From an uncultured Collinsella sp. (GTDB taxonomy: Bacteria; Actinomycetota; Coriobacteriia; Coriobacteriales; Coriobacteriaceae): a stretch of DNA of 6,320 nucleotides. This document shows, piece after piece, positions 1 through 6,149 of the stretch (positions are counted from its first letter, which is position 1; each line of letters starts with the position of its first letter). Under the pieces are notes generated by a model. It was not told the DNA's origin. It saw only the letters and a list, made by a program, of their open reading frames with translations, and ran no database searches. A program made the position numbers and the translations under genes. The stretch spans positions 1 to 6,320 of the forward strand of contig CABUQV010000045.1 in assembly GCA_902493855.1 (NCBI GenBank). The letters run 5' to 3'.

Positions 1-16
1 GATCGACGACGCCCAT
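1..16 (-). CDS. Start of a divergent gene, cut by the window edge
   Basis: Read on the minus strand, an ATG at 16-14 is followed by four sense codons, giving M-G-V-V-D before the window ends. The start is supported by a near-perfect Shine-Dalgarno, AAGGAG (22-27 on the plus coordinates), with a 5-nt spacer. Five residues are too few to name a product. The gene diverges from the binding-protein gene at 269, so about 250 bp of shared upstream DNA lies between them, including the dyad at 50-68. The call rests on the ribosome site and start codon alone. Confidence 0.6.
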
Positions 17-49
17 GGGTACTCCTTAACAAGCAAAACGGATACGTGA

Positions 50-68
50 GTGCCGTTTATGTCGGCAC
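50..68. promoter_or_regulatory. Operator-like inverted repeat in the divergent intergenic region
   Basis: GTGCCG (50-55) and CGGCAC (63-68) form a perfect 6-bp dyad around a 7-bp AT-rich centre. The centre read on the minus strand contains CATAAA, a 4/6 match to a -10 hexamer, but I see no convincing -35 element at the right distance. The dyad lies 34 bp upstream of the minus-strand start codon at 16, a suitable place for a repressor site or a 5'-leader hairpin of that gene. No regulator can be named. Confidence 0.3.
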
Positions 69-255
69 CCAACCGTCCGCTATTGTCCCACATGCGACAA
101 GGCCCACCGCCCATCGCAGAATGCGGGCATCTATTTAGCGGTAAAGTACCAAATCCTGTCAGGTATTGCCCTCCACCTCAACTCTCCGTTTACCTACCGC
201 TTCGCGACCATTCCATTCTTGCCCGTCCGTATCATTAAAGGACTGAACATTCGTC

Positions 256-262
256 GTGAGGA
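256..262 (+). promoter_or_regulatory. Ribosome binding site that decides the start of the binding-protein gene
   Basis: GTGAGGA ends directly against the ATG at 263, leaving no spacer for that codon. It stands 6 nt before the ATG at 269, a normal spacing. The second ATG is therefore preferred, which removes two residues (M-Q) from the longest reading. Confidence 0.6.
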
Positions 263-268
263 ATGCAA

Positions 269-1108
269 ATGGACCATTCAGTCACACGCCGAAAGGCCTG
301 CCGGTTGGCAATCTCGGCAGCCGGAGCCACACTGGCAGCTGTGGTACTGCCAGCCTGCTCGAACAGTAATTCCGGCATGTCCGGCAAGGCCAGGCTGAAC
401 GTAGGCGTCCGCTCGGATATCGTCGGGTTTAGTGAGCGTAATCCCAACAACGGCAAATACTACGGATTCGAAATCGACCTCGCTAACGAGTTGGCAAGCC
501 GTCTTGGCTATGGAGGCTGTTCGTTTACATCCGTAACGCCCGAGACACGCGAAGAAATGCTTTCGTCGGAAAAAGTCGATTGCCTGATCGCGTGCTACTC
601 GATAAGCGACGAACGCAAAAAGCTGTTTGACTTCTCTGCCGCCTATTACACCGACTCGGTAATTCTTGTTGTCGAAAATACATCGCTCATTCAATCCTTC
701 TCCCAGCTTAAGGGCGGAACAATTGGCACGGTATCCGGAACAAACGCTGCACCTCAACTTGCCGCGAAGTTTTTGGAGCTGGGGCTTTCGGACGGCATCC
801 CCCAGCAGCAGGATGCCAAGAGCGGCAACGTTGACTACGACACATGGCATCTGAGCCAATATGCAAGCTACGCTGAGCTTTCTTGTGCATTGGAAGCCGG
901 CGACGTCGACGCCATGGCAACCGATGGCGCAATTGCCAAAACCTATCTCGATGGCGAGCGCACCGTCCTGCCCGATTTTGGCATCAACCCACAGCGCTAC
1001 GCCGTCGCAACGCAGAAGGGCTCTGAGCTTTCACCCAAGGTTGCCGCCGAAGTACGCTCAATGCTCAAAGACAAAACAATCGATACGCTCATCGAGAAAT
1101 GGAACTAA
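269..1108 (+). CDS. Amino-acid-type solute-binding lipoprotein (family 3 extracellular binding protein)
   Basis: This is a 279-residue extracytoplasmic binding protein of the family that serves polar amino acid ABC importers (SBP_bac_3, GlnH/FliY-like). The N-terminus has a twin-arginine-like T-R-R-K-A motif (6-10), a hydrophobic stretch, and an L-P-A-C lipobox with the lipidated Cys at 30, so it is probably a Tat-exported lipoprotein held at the outer membrane face. Family hallmarks are visible: G-K-Y-Y-G-F-E-I-D-L-A (62-72), S-I-S-D-E-R-K-K (111-118) whose Arg116 matches the residue that binds the ligand carboxylate in GlnH-type proteins, G-T-V-S-G-T-N (153-159), and A-T-D-G-A (217-221) whose Asp219 matches the amino-group ligand. 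Length is typical. No permease or ATPase gene is nearby. The next gene starts 12 bp downstream, and its ribosome site overlaps this stop codon, so the two are almost certainly co-transcribed. Amino acid as ligand is likely; which one cannot be read. Confidence 0.9.
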   Translation: MDHSVTRRKACRLAISAAGATLAAVVLPACSNSNSGMSGKARLNVGVRSDIVGFSERNPNNGKYYGFEIDLANELASRLGYGGCSFTSVTPETREEMLSSEKVDCLIACYSISDERKKLFDFSAAYYTDSVILVVENTSLIQSFSQLKGGTIGTVSGTNAAPQLAAKFLELGLSDGIPQQQDAKSGNVDYDTWHLSQYASYAELSCALEAGDVDAMATDGAIAKTYLDGERTVLPDFGINPQRYAVATQKGSELSPKVAAEVRSMLKDKTIDTLIEKWN

Positions 1109-1120
1109 GGAAGTCCACCC

Positions 1121-4100
1121 ATGTCCAAGCGACTAAAACAGAAGTCCGTGGCGCTTGCCATTGCCGTAGCCGTCTGCACGTTAGCAATGGGACTCCTACT
1201 CGCCTCAATGCAAACGCGTCTATCGCAAGAGGATTACGCTTTGGAATTCGATCGGGTTGCCGCCGAACTCCCCGATCTCGTTAAAACGGCCCAGTCGGAA
1301 ACGAAAGACAACACCCAAACATTTGATGACTTGTATCGCACGCGTGCCGCAAGCATCGCATTTATGGCGGCCAACGATGCCGGTTATGAAGCGACCGACG
1401 CCAAAATGGCCGAGTTCAAGGACCTGCTCAAGGTCGATAACGTTCTCATTGCCCGACGTGACGGCTCCATCATCGCCAAAGCGGCTGACACCAAAGCCGA
1501 TTTTAGCCGCGCCCGCTTCAACCAGCTACGTCAGTGCTTCGAGACCGGCAAGCCCTCCGATCCCGTTGAGGTCAATCTTCCCGATCAAGACTGGCTCATG
1601 CGATACTATGCCGCCAAAATCGATGACGACACCATGGTCATCGTAGAGCAAAATCCCCAAGAGCTGCACGCCCTTGTCAAGGACACCGGCTCGGCCGAGA
1701 GCATACTCAAGAACATCTCGCTCGGCAGCCACGGATATGTCCTCGCCGTATCGGCAAAAACGCACCTGATCACCTACCATCCCGATCAGAACATGATAGG
1801 TACCGATGCACTCGACAACGGCATCGACGTGGGCAATCTTGAGGACGGCAAGACATTCGTCACTTCCGTCAAAAACACAAGCCTGTATTGTCGCGTCAAG
1901 TTGGTTGATGACACCTATTACATTCTCGCCATTCCCGAAAGCGATACCGCCTCCGCGCGCAACATCACCGTGGGCGTCATCCTCTTTGCCTTCATAGCAG
2001 TCGTCGCCGCCGTGGCACTCTATGACCTGTTTGTCTTAGCGGATGACGAACATGACGACCACGACCATCACGAATACGTCAAGATCGGTCGCGGCCTTCG
2101 GTTTAGCCCCTCCGTGGGCAGGCGCGCAACAGCCTTGTCCATTGCAGGACTCGTCTTACTTTTGGCAGTAACCTTCTATATGCAAACGCTCTTTGCCCTT
2201 TCGAGCCAGGCGACGGTCAATCGGGAGCGCTTGGAGCAGATTGATCAAACGCTCAAAAATAATGCGCTGCGCGAGGATGAGCTTACGAAGCAATATAGCG
2301 AGCACTATGCCACTGCCTGCCACATTATCGCCTACATCGTTGAGCACAATCCAGAACTCGCCACGCGAGCCGACCTGCACAGCATGGCAAAAACGCTCAA
2401 CATCGAGTCAATTTATCTCTACGACGGCGACGGCAATATGACGAGCTCGAGCACGTCGCAGCGATCCTACAGCCTTTCGACCAAGTACGGTGACTCCTCC
2501 TACGAGTTCCGCTCGCTTTTGGGCGGCAAGGATGAATATATACAGCCTCTCTCTATCAACAGAACCACCGGCGAGACATATCAGTACATCGGAGTCGCAC
2601 TCTACGATCAAGATGGCATTGCAGACGGAATCGTGCAGATTGCCGTGCGCCCCATGCGCTTAGAAGAAATGCTCAAAAGCACCAAGATCGACGCAGTGCT
2701 CGATGGCATCAAGGCGGGCGCCGGAGGCTTCGCCTTTGCAATCGAGAAAAAAGACGGTACCGTCGCATATCATCCCAACGACCTTCTTTTTGGGAAAAAA
2801 GCATCCGAAATAGGACTGACTGACGAGCAGCTTGCAGACGGCTTTAGCGACTTCGTCTACATCGACAACCAAAAACTCTACGCCTCCTGCCTGGAGACTG
2901 GCGACTATTACGTTTACGTCGCGGCACCCGAAGACTCCTTTATGCACCAGCGCGTTCCGCTCACCATCGTAACCGGAATTGTCGCCGCCATTTGCTTTGC
3001 CCTTATCTACCCGCTGCTGACACTCGACACCCTAAAAGTCGAAGAAAAGCGTTCGAAGCACGAAGGCGATTTCGCGACAAGACGGCAAAACATCACCGTC
3101 ACGACGTCCGACGGCCGTGTCAAACACAGCGAAAGCGCCATTAGCCGATGGCTCAACATCTCCTTTAAATGGGAGGACAAAACCCCCGAGCAAAAACTCG
3201 GCACAGTCCTTAAATGGTTTATCGGCATCGCGGTGTTTATCGTCTTTTTGGCCGTCTTGTTTAAAGACGCCCTGTTTGGCCCGCGTTCGGTATTTACCTA
3301 TATCCTGGGTAACGACTGGCAGCACGGTCTCAACATATTCGCGCTCACCGCTTCAATCATGTACGCCTGTGTGGCTCTCACAGTGTGCGCAATCGCGCAG
3401 GCACTTCTTCGCATGTTGTCCAATGTACTTGGAGCGCGCGGCGAGACGATATGTCGACTTCTCTCGAGCCTGGCAAAATACGGGACTCTCATCGCTATGC
3501 TCTATTGGTGCCTCGGTGTTTTGGGCGTCGACACCGCAACGCTTTTAGCCTCGGCAGGTATCATCACGCTCGCCGTCTCCTTTGGAGCCAAAGACCTCAT
3601 CACGGATATCTTATGCGGGCTCTTTATTATCTTTGAAGGCGAGTTCCGCGTTGGAGACGTCATCTCGGTTGGCGGCAATACCGGCACCGTTATGGAGATT
3701 GGTGTGCGAACCACAAAGATCAATGACGGCAACGGCAATGTTCTGCTCCTACGCAACAGCTCGATTTCGAATGTCACCAACATGACCAAACTTAATTCTT
3801 TTGCCAGCATAGACATCACCATCCCGGTGGGAGAATCTCTACCCTATGTCGAAAAGGTGCTTAAAGACGAGCTCAAAAGCGTGCATGACCGCGTTCCCGC
3901 CATTATCGATGGCCCCTTCTACAAGGGCGTGGTTGACCTTAGCAGCACCGCTATGACCATTCGCGTCGTCGCCACCTGCAAGGAGACCAATCGCGGCAGC
4001 GTTATGCGTTCTTTGCGCCGTGAGGTAAAGCTCATGCTTTCCCGCCGCGACATCGCCCCCTATCAACTCGTTTTCGATCATTGCGATGCCGACGAGTCCG

Positions 4101-4204
4101 CTCCAAGGGCAGCTACCGCCGAAGAACTCGCCGAAGCGGACGAGTTTAGCGAAGAACAGAAACTCGCTTCGCAAGACCTGGGTAACGAACCCACCAATCA
4201 GTAA
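1121..4204 (+). CDS. Tandem double-Cache sensor fused to an MscS-type mechanosensitive channel
   Basis: This is a 1027-residue membrane protein. Order: short basic N-terminus; TM1 (about 9-29); double-Cache unit A (30-280); TM2 (281-306); a His/Asp-rich loop (308-319); TM3 (335-360); double-Cache unit B (361-610); TM4 (612-634); a charged cytosolic linker (635-690); TM5 (694-714); then the MscS part with TM6 (736-766), TM7 (781-802) and pore helix TM8 (about 805-838), and the cytosolic beta domain to about 986. Both Cache units carry the Y-H-P motif of this fold (219-221, 550-552). The MscS signature is clear: F-G-A-K-D-L-I (821-827), F-R-V-G-D-V-I (842-848), G-T-V-M-E-I-G-V-R-T-T (855-865). 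The usual P-N-S of the beta domain reads R-N-S (878-880). An acidic tail (989-1027) follows. The ATG at 1121 has AAGGAAG (1107-1113) overlapping the upstream stop. Predicted topology puts both sensors outside, beside the lipoprotein encoded upstream. MscS identity is firm; ligand gating is inferred. Confidence 0.92.
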   Translation: MSKRLKQKSVALAIAVAVCTLAMGLLLASMQTRLSQEDYALEFDRVAAELPDLVKTAQSETKDNTQTFDDLYRTRAASIAFMAANDAGYEATDAKMAEFKDLLKVDNVLIARRDGSIIAKAADTKADFSRARFNQLRQCFETGKPSDPVEVNLPDQDWLMRYYAAKIDDDTMVIVEQNPQELHALVKDTGSAESILKNISLGSHGYVLAVSAKTHLITYHPDQNMIGTDALDNGIDVGNLEDGKTFVTSVKNTSLYCRVKLVDDTYYILAIPESDTASARNITVGVILFAFIAVVAAVALYDLFVLADDEHDDHDHHEYVKIGRGLRFSPSVGRRATALSIAGLVLLLAVTFYMQTLFALSSQATVNRERLEQIDQTLKNNALREDELTKQYSEHYATACHIIAYIVEHNPELATRADLHSMAKTLNIESIYLYDGDGNMTSSSTSQRSYSLSTKYGDSSYEFRSLLGGKDEYIQPLSINRTTGETYQYIGVALYDQDGIADGIVQIAVRPMRLEEMLKSTKIDAVLDGIKAGAGGFAFAIEKKDGTVAYHPNDLLFGKKASEIGLTDEQLADGFSDFVYIDNQKLYASCLETGDYYVYVAAPEDSFMHQRVPLTIVTGIVAAICFALIYPLLTLDTLKVEEKRSKHEGDFATRRQNITVTTSDGRVKHSESAISRWLNISFKWEDKTPEQKLGTVLKWFIGIAVFIVFLAVLFKDALFGPRSVFTYILGNDWQHGLNIFALTASIMYACVALTVCAIAQALLRMLSNVLGARGETICRLLSSLAKYGTLIAMLYWCLGVLGVDTATLLASAGIITLAVSFGAKDLITDILCGLFIIFEGEFRVGDVISVGGNTGTVMEIGVRTTKINDGNGNVLLLRNSSISNVTNMTKLNSFASIDITIPVGESLPYVEKVLKDELKSVHDRVPAIIDGPFYKGVVDLSSTAMTIRVVATCKETNRGSVMRSLRREVKLMLSRRDIAPYQLVFDHCDADESAPRAATAEELAEADEFSEEQKLASQDLGNEPTNQ
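1208..1960 (+). other. Domain: extracytoplasmic double-Cache unit A of the channel
   Basis: Residues 30-280 lie between TM1 and TM2. The membrane-distal lobe covers roughly 70-180, with a PAS-like strand pattern around V-L-I-A-R-R-D-G (108-115). The proximal lobe covers 195-275 and contains Y-H-P (219-221) and I-G (226-227). Cache units bind small molecules such as amino acids, carboxylates or purines. I do not see the complete R-x-W-Y amino-acid motif described for dCache_1, so the ligand is open. Confidence 0.7.
2198..2950 (+). other. Domain: extracytoplasmic double-Cache unit B of the channel
   Basis: Residues 360-610 lie between TM3 and TM4. The first part (362-395) is polar and probably a long helix, as is usual ahead of a Cache domain. 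The distal lobe spans about 398-510 (I-Y-L-Y-D-G-D-G at 431-438) and the proximal lobe 526-606, with Y-H-P at 550-552. The proximal lobe aligns without gaps to that of unit A, at an offset of exactly 331 residues. Confidence 0.7.
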
Positions 4205-4207
4205 TTC

Positions 4208-4238
4208 ATGGCACCGGGCAACACCCGCACGGTGCCAT
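4208..4238 (+). promoter_or_regulatory. Intergenic hairpin between the channel gene and the small membrane gene
   Basis: ATGGCACCG (4208-4216) pairs perfectly with CGGTGCCAT (4230-4238) across a 13-nt loop, starting 3 bp after the channel stop codon. No T-run follows (the next bases are TAAGG), so it is not a canonical intrinsic terminator. It could be a leaky terminator, a 3'-end stabiliser after processing, or a modulator of downstream expression. It also contains the ATG at 4208, which argues against that codon as the start of the next gene. Confidence 0.5.
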
Positions 4239-4251
4239 TAAGGCTCAAGGG

Positions 4252-4257
4252 AAAGGA
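4252..4257 (+). promoter_or_regulatory. Ribosome binding site fixing the start of the four-helix protein
   Basis: AAAGGA lies 7 nt before the ATG at 4265. The in-frame upstream ATG at 4208 has no such site and sits inside a hairpin. The 132-residue reading is therefore preferred over a 151-residue one. Confidence 0.65.
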
Positions 4258-4264
4258 ACCGAAC

Positions 4265-4663
4265 ATGAGCAACAACCGTAAAGTCCTAAAGGTCATGTCC
4301 ATCATCTATCTATTGGGAGGTATTTTTAGCATCGCCGCGGGCGCGTTGGCACTCACTGCGGCTTCGGGCGACGCCAGCGGCGATCTCTCGGTTTACAGCG
4401 TTGTCGTCATCGTGATGGGCATCGTCGAAATCATCGCTGCCGTGTTGGGCATCCGCGCCTCAAATAACCCCAGCAAGATTGGTGTCGTTTGGGTCTGGGC
4501 TATCATCTGCCTGGTATGCGCCGTTGTGAGTCTGCTGCTTTCCGAGCCCTTCTTGGGCGGAGTCGGCACCAGCGCTACCGATGTCACCGCCGTGGTCGTA
4601 AGTGCCGTGTACTTCGTTTTCGCCAACCGCGTTAAAAAGGAAAGCCAGGAGCGCCTGAGCTAG
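4265..4663 (+). CDS. Small four-helix membrane protein, function unknown
   Basis: The product is 132 residues. It has a short basic N-terminus (M-S-N-N-R-K) followed by four hydrophobic helices at about 9-31, 42-62, 72-94 and 103-121, with a charged C-terminus (N-R-V-K-K-E-S-Q-E-R). Both ends should be cytosolic. The loops are short, and the only polar exterior stretch is around 31-40 (Ala/Ser/Gly/Asp-rich). I recognise no catalytic or binding motif and no named family. It lies 60 bp after the channel gene on the same strand, separated by a hairpin and followed by a strong stem-loop, so it may be the last gene of the cluster or have its own promoter. An accessory role for the channel is possible from position only. 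Confidence 0.8.
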   Translation: MSNNRKVLKVMSIIYLLGGIFSIAAGALALTAASGDASGDLSVYSVVVIVMGIVEIIAAVLGIRASNNPSKIGVVWVWAIICLVCAVVSLLLSEPFLGGVGTSATDVTAVVVSAVYFVFANRVKKESQERLS

Positions 4664-4699
4664 GGTATCTGACCCGCCTGCACAGATTGCTGTATATGA

Positions 4700-4745
4700 A
4701 AGCCGCCCTCCGTTTCTCGAGCAGACAAGAAACGGAGGGCGGCTT
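4700..4745. terminator. Strong stem-loop terminator between convergent genes
   Basis: Positions 4700-4717 and 4728-4745 form a perfect 18-bp stem, GC-rich in the middle (CCGCCCTCCG), closed by a 10-nt loop. It begins 37 bp after the stop of the small membrane gene. The tail on the plus strand is only TT followed by GCTGT. On the minus strand the stem is followed by TTTCATA. Neither is a long U-run, but the stem is very stable. The convergent LysR gene ends at 4852 and could use the same structure in the other direction. Confidence 0.8.
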
Positions 4746-4851
4746 GCTGTGGATAGTCTTTGCATTCACTCGATTGCCACGGCACGGCACAATCGACAGC
4801 ATAATGCCAGACACAACCGAGCCGGCAGCGGCAAGCGCGTCAACGGATGTG

Positions 4852-5790
4852 CTAGCGAGCAGCAGACCCGTTGGTACAGCCCACCATGCGAATCAAGTAG
4901 TTCTCTACGACGTGATAAGCTTGGGACTTTTCATCTTTAAGGGAAACTAAGCACACCGGAACCGTCAGGGCCCCTTCGCCCACTATGGGAACAATCTCAA
5001 ACCCACTAGCGACCTGACCGGGAACGGGAAGAATGGCATTTAAGAAATAGCCGCGCTCGACCGCCAAAAACGCCCCAACTTGAGCGGGGCTATCGATAAC
5101 GCGCGTCTCACCTAGGACATCGCGGCTTTTGTACTGCCAAAAAATCGAGTTGTTAAAGCTATCGAACGCAGTCGACTGTCCCACCGGATAGGAGCTCAGA
5201 TCAGCCACAGTCACAAAGGGCCTCTTGCCGAGTGGATGGTCGGCGGCGACGAAAATACCCGTGGGCAGGGTTCCCAGTTGTTCGCAGTCATCATTGGTAT
5301 TGTCATATGTACCCACCGTAAGCAAGGCATCGAGGCCTCCCTGCTCGAGCTCCTGCTGGGCAACTCCGGGATGCACAGTGCAAAACTTCACCCGCACGCG
5401 CACACCACGCATGATAAGCGCAGATAGCCCCTTATATAGCTTATCCTCGTTATCGAATGCGGGGGCGCACAGGCCAATCGAGAGTTCCGGTATCGTTTGC
5501 GGACCAGAGGCCGACGAGACGGTCAGGTCGCATCCAGACGGGTCAAAGTTTTCAACCTCGCGATATGCTTCGACGGCGGGGCGAGCCTTGGCATAAAAGC
5601 TGCGACCGGCCTGAGTCGGCCTGACACCGCTACTTCCACGCTCAAAAAACTGAACGTTAAAAAACTGCTCGAGCTCGCTAATTGACTTGGAAATGGCCTG
5701 AACAGTCACGTTGCGCTGGTGCGCCGCAGCAGTAAAACTCTTCGTCTCGAATACGGCGACAAAATAGCCGACCTGCTTGATATTCACCAT
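4852..5790 (-). CDS. LysR-family transcriptional regulator
   Basis: This is a 312-residue DNA-binding regulator of normal LysR length. The N-terminal winged helix-turn-helix is plain: Y-F-V-A-V-F-E-T-K-S-F-T-A-A-A (9-23), the recognition helix around V-T-V-Q-A-I-S-K-S-I-S-E-L-E (28-41), and F-F-E-R (48-51). A linker helix follows (about 58-82), then a two-lobed effector domain (about 88-300) with the characteristic A-D-H-P-L-G (183-188) and V-G-A-F-L-A-V-E-R-G-Y (238-248). The effector cannot be deduced. It runs convergently with the binding-protein/channel cluster, so control of that cluster is not implied. A 17-bp dyad 22 bp upstream of the start suggests autoregulation. The start is uncertain between ATG (5790) and the adjacent GTG (5787), which would give M-N-I-K-Q. 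Confidence 0.93.
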   Translation of the reverse strand: MVNIKQVGYFVAVFETKSFTAAAHQRNVTVQAISKSISELEQFFNVQFFERGSSGVRPTQAGRSFYAKARPAVEAYREVENFDPSGCDLTVSSASGPQTIPELSIGLCAPAFDNEDKLYKGLSALIMRGVRVRVKFCTVHPGVAQQELEQGGLDALLTVGTYDNTNDDCEQLGTLPTGIFVAADHPLGKRPFVTVADLSSYPVGQSTAFDSFNNSIFWQYKSRDVLGETRVIDSPAQVGAFLAVERGYFLNAILPVPGQVASGFEIVPIVGEGALTVPVCLVSLKDEKSQAYHVVENYLIRMVGCTNGSAAR

Positions 5791-5793
5791 TCG

Positions 5794-5798
5794 CCCCT
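5794..5798 (-). promoter_or_regulatory. Ribosome binding site of the LysR gene with ambiguous start
   Basis: On the minus strand AGGGG is followed by CGA, then ATG, then GTG. The spacer is 3 nt to the ATG and 6 nt to the GTG. The GTG has the more normal spacing, so the mature N-terminus may be one residue shorter than the ATG reading. Confidence 0.4.
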
Positions 5799-5811
5799 AA
5801 AAAAATGCACA

Positions 5812-5828
5812 GTTTAATCCAGTTAAAC
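5812..5828. promoter_or_regulatory. Dyad resembling a LysR-type operator
   Basis: GTTTAA (5812-5817) and TTAAAC (5823-5828) form a perfect 6-bp inverted repeat around a 5-bp centre. It is AT-rich and fits the T-N11-A pattern recognised by LysR-family regulators. It lies 22 bp upstream of the LysR start, where such proteins usually bind to repress their own gene and activate a divergent one. The divergent side here holds only the doubtful remnant at 5863-6055. Binding is inferred from position and symmetry. Confidence 0.5.
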
Positions 5829-5862
5829 AAAAACCTAGCACAGCGCAAGTGCCACCCCCGTC

Positions 5863-6055
5863 ATGAGCGGAGCATTCAACTATTGGATGAACGTACACAG
5901 CACCTTGTTGAATTACAATATGCTTCGCGACATGCGTCATGCGTGCGCATCAAATACGTCATGTCCACTTCGGTGCCTTTGTCATCGTGGTCTACGACCT
6001 GTTCTTTGTTCAGCAGGCACACGCCGTTAAGGTCGAGAACAAGGACCGCCTGTAA
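5863..6055 (+). pseudogene. Possible frameshifted remnant of a small gene
   Basis: Between the LysR gene and the stem-loop at 6094 no intact gene is convincing. One plus-strand frame from the ATG at 5863 gives a protein-like start (M-S-G-A-F-N-Y-W-M-N-V-H) with ordinary codon use, which turns Cys-rich and implausible after about 5940. The frame that ends at TAA 6053-6055 gives a protein-like end (G-A-F-V-I-V-V-Y-D-L-F-F-V) and then a charged tail ending K-D-R-L, with mostly C/G third positions. It can be opened from ATG 5939 as 38 residues but has no ribosome site. A frameshift near 5930-5965 would join the two. A stem-loop follows the stop at 39 bp. A minus-strand reading (6070-5876) also has plausible codons but only a TTG start. 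This may be a decayed gene, or non-coding. Confidence 0.25.
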
Positions 6056-6093
6056 GCGCCCACTTCTCACAACCTCTGCTATCAAGCAGCTAA

Positions 6094-6129
6094 AAAGGGC
6101 CGATCGCGTAGCAACGCGGTCGGCCCTTT
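6094..6129. terminator. Bidirectional intrinsic terminator
   Basis: Positions 6094-6108 and 6115-6129 form a 15-bp stem with a single G-T pair (6104/6119) and a 6-nt loop (TAGCAA). On the minus strand the stem runs into five T's (complement of 6092-6096), a good intrinsic terminator for a gene entering from the right. On the plus strand it ends in TTT followed by ACGTTT, weaker but usable. It isolates the 5863-6055 region from the mini-gene at 6188. Confidence 0.8.
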
Positions 6130-6149
6130 ACGTTTGCCCAGATAAAACC

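Noticed and set aside
201..240. Possible promoter TATCAT (230-235) ahead of the binding-protein gene
   Set aside because: The -10-like hexamer has no acceptable -35 partner at 16-18 bp, so I do not list it as a promoter.
278..859. 193-residue minus-strand open frame opposite the binding-protein gene
   Set aside because: It mirrors the codon pattern of a strongly recognisable plus-strand gene, is Cys/Arg/Gly-rich and has no recognisable domain; it is a shadow frame.
4208..4264. N-terminal extension of the four-helix protein from ATG 4208
   Set aside because: The extra 19 residues are Pro/Arg-rich, the ATG lies in a hairpin stem and lacks a ribosome site, while ATG 4265 has a good one.
4770..4796. 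TCGATTG / CAATCGA inverted repeat
   Set aside because: Only 7 bp with a 13-nt loop, no T-run on either strand, and close to the much stronger 18-bp stem at 4700-4745; likely chance.
5859..5963. Three copies of CGTCATG in about 105 bp
   Set aside because: Seven-base matches with irregular spacing (5859, 5935, 5957) and no flanking similarity; too short to call a repeat or array.
5876..6085. 69-residue minus-strand frame with protein-like residues in its first half
   Set aside because: It begins only with TTG, has no ribosome site, starts directly after a minus-strand terminator and ends in a Cys/Ser/Arg-rich stretch. It is not reported as a gene, though it remains an alternative reading of the remnant region.
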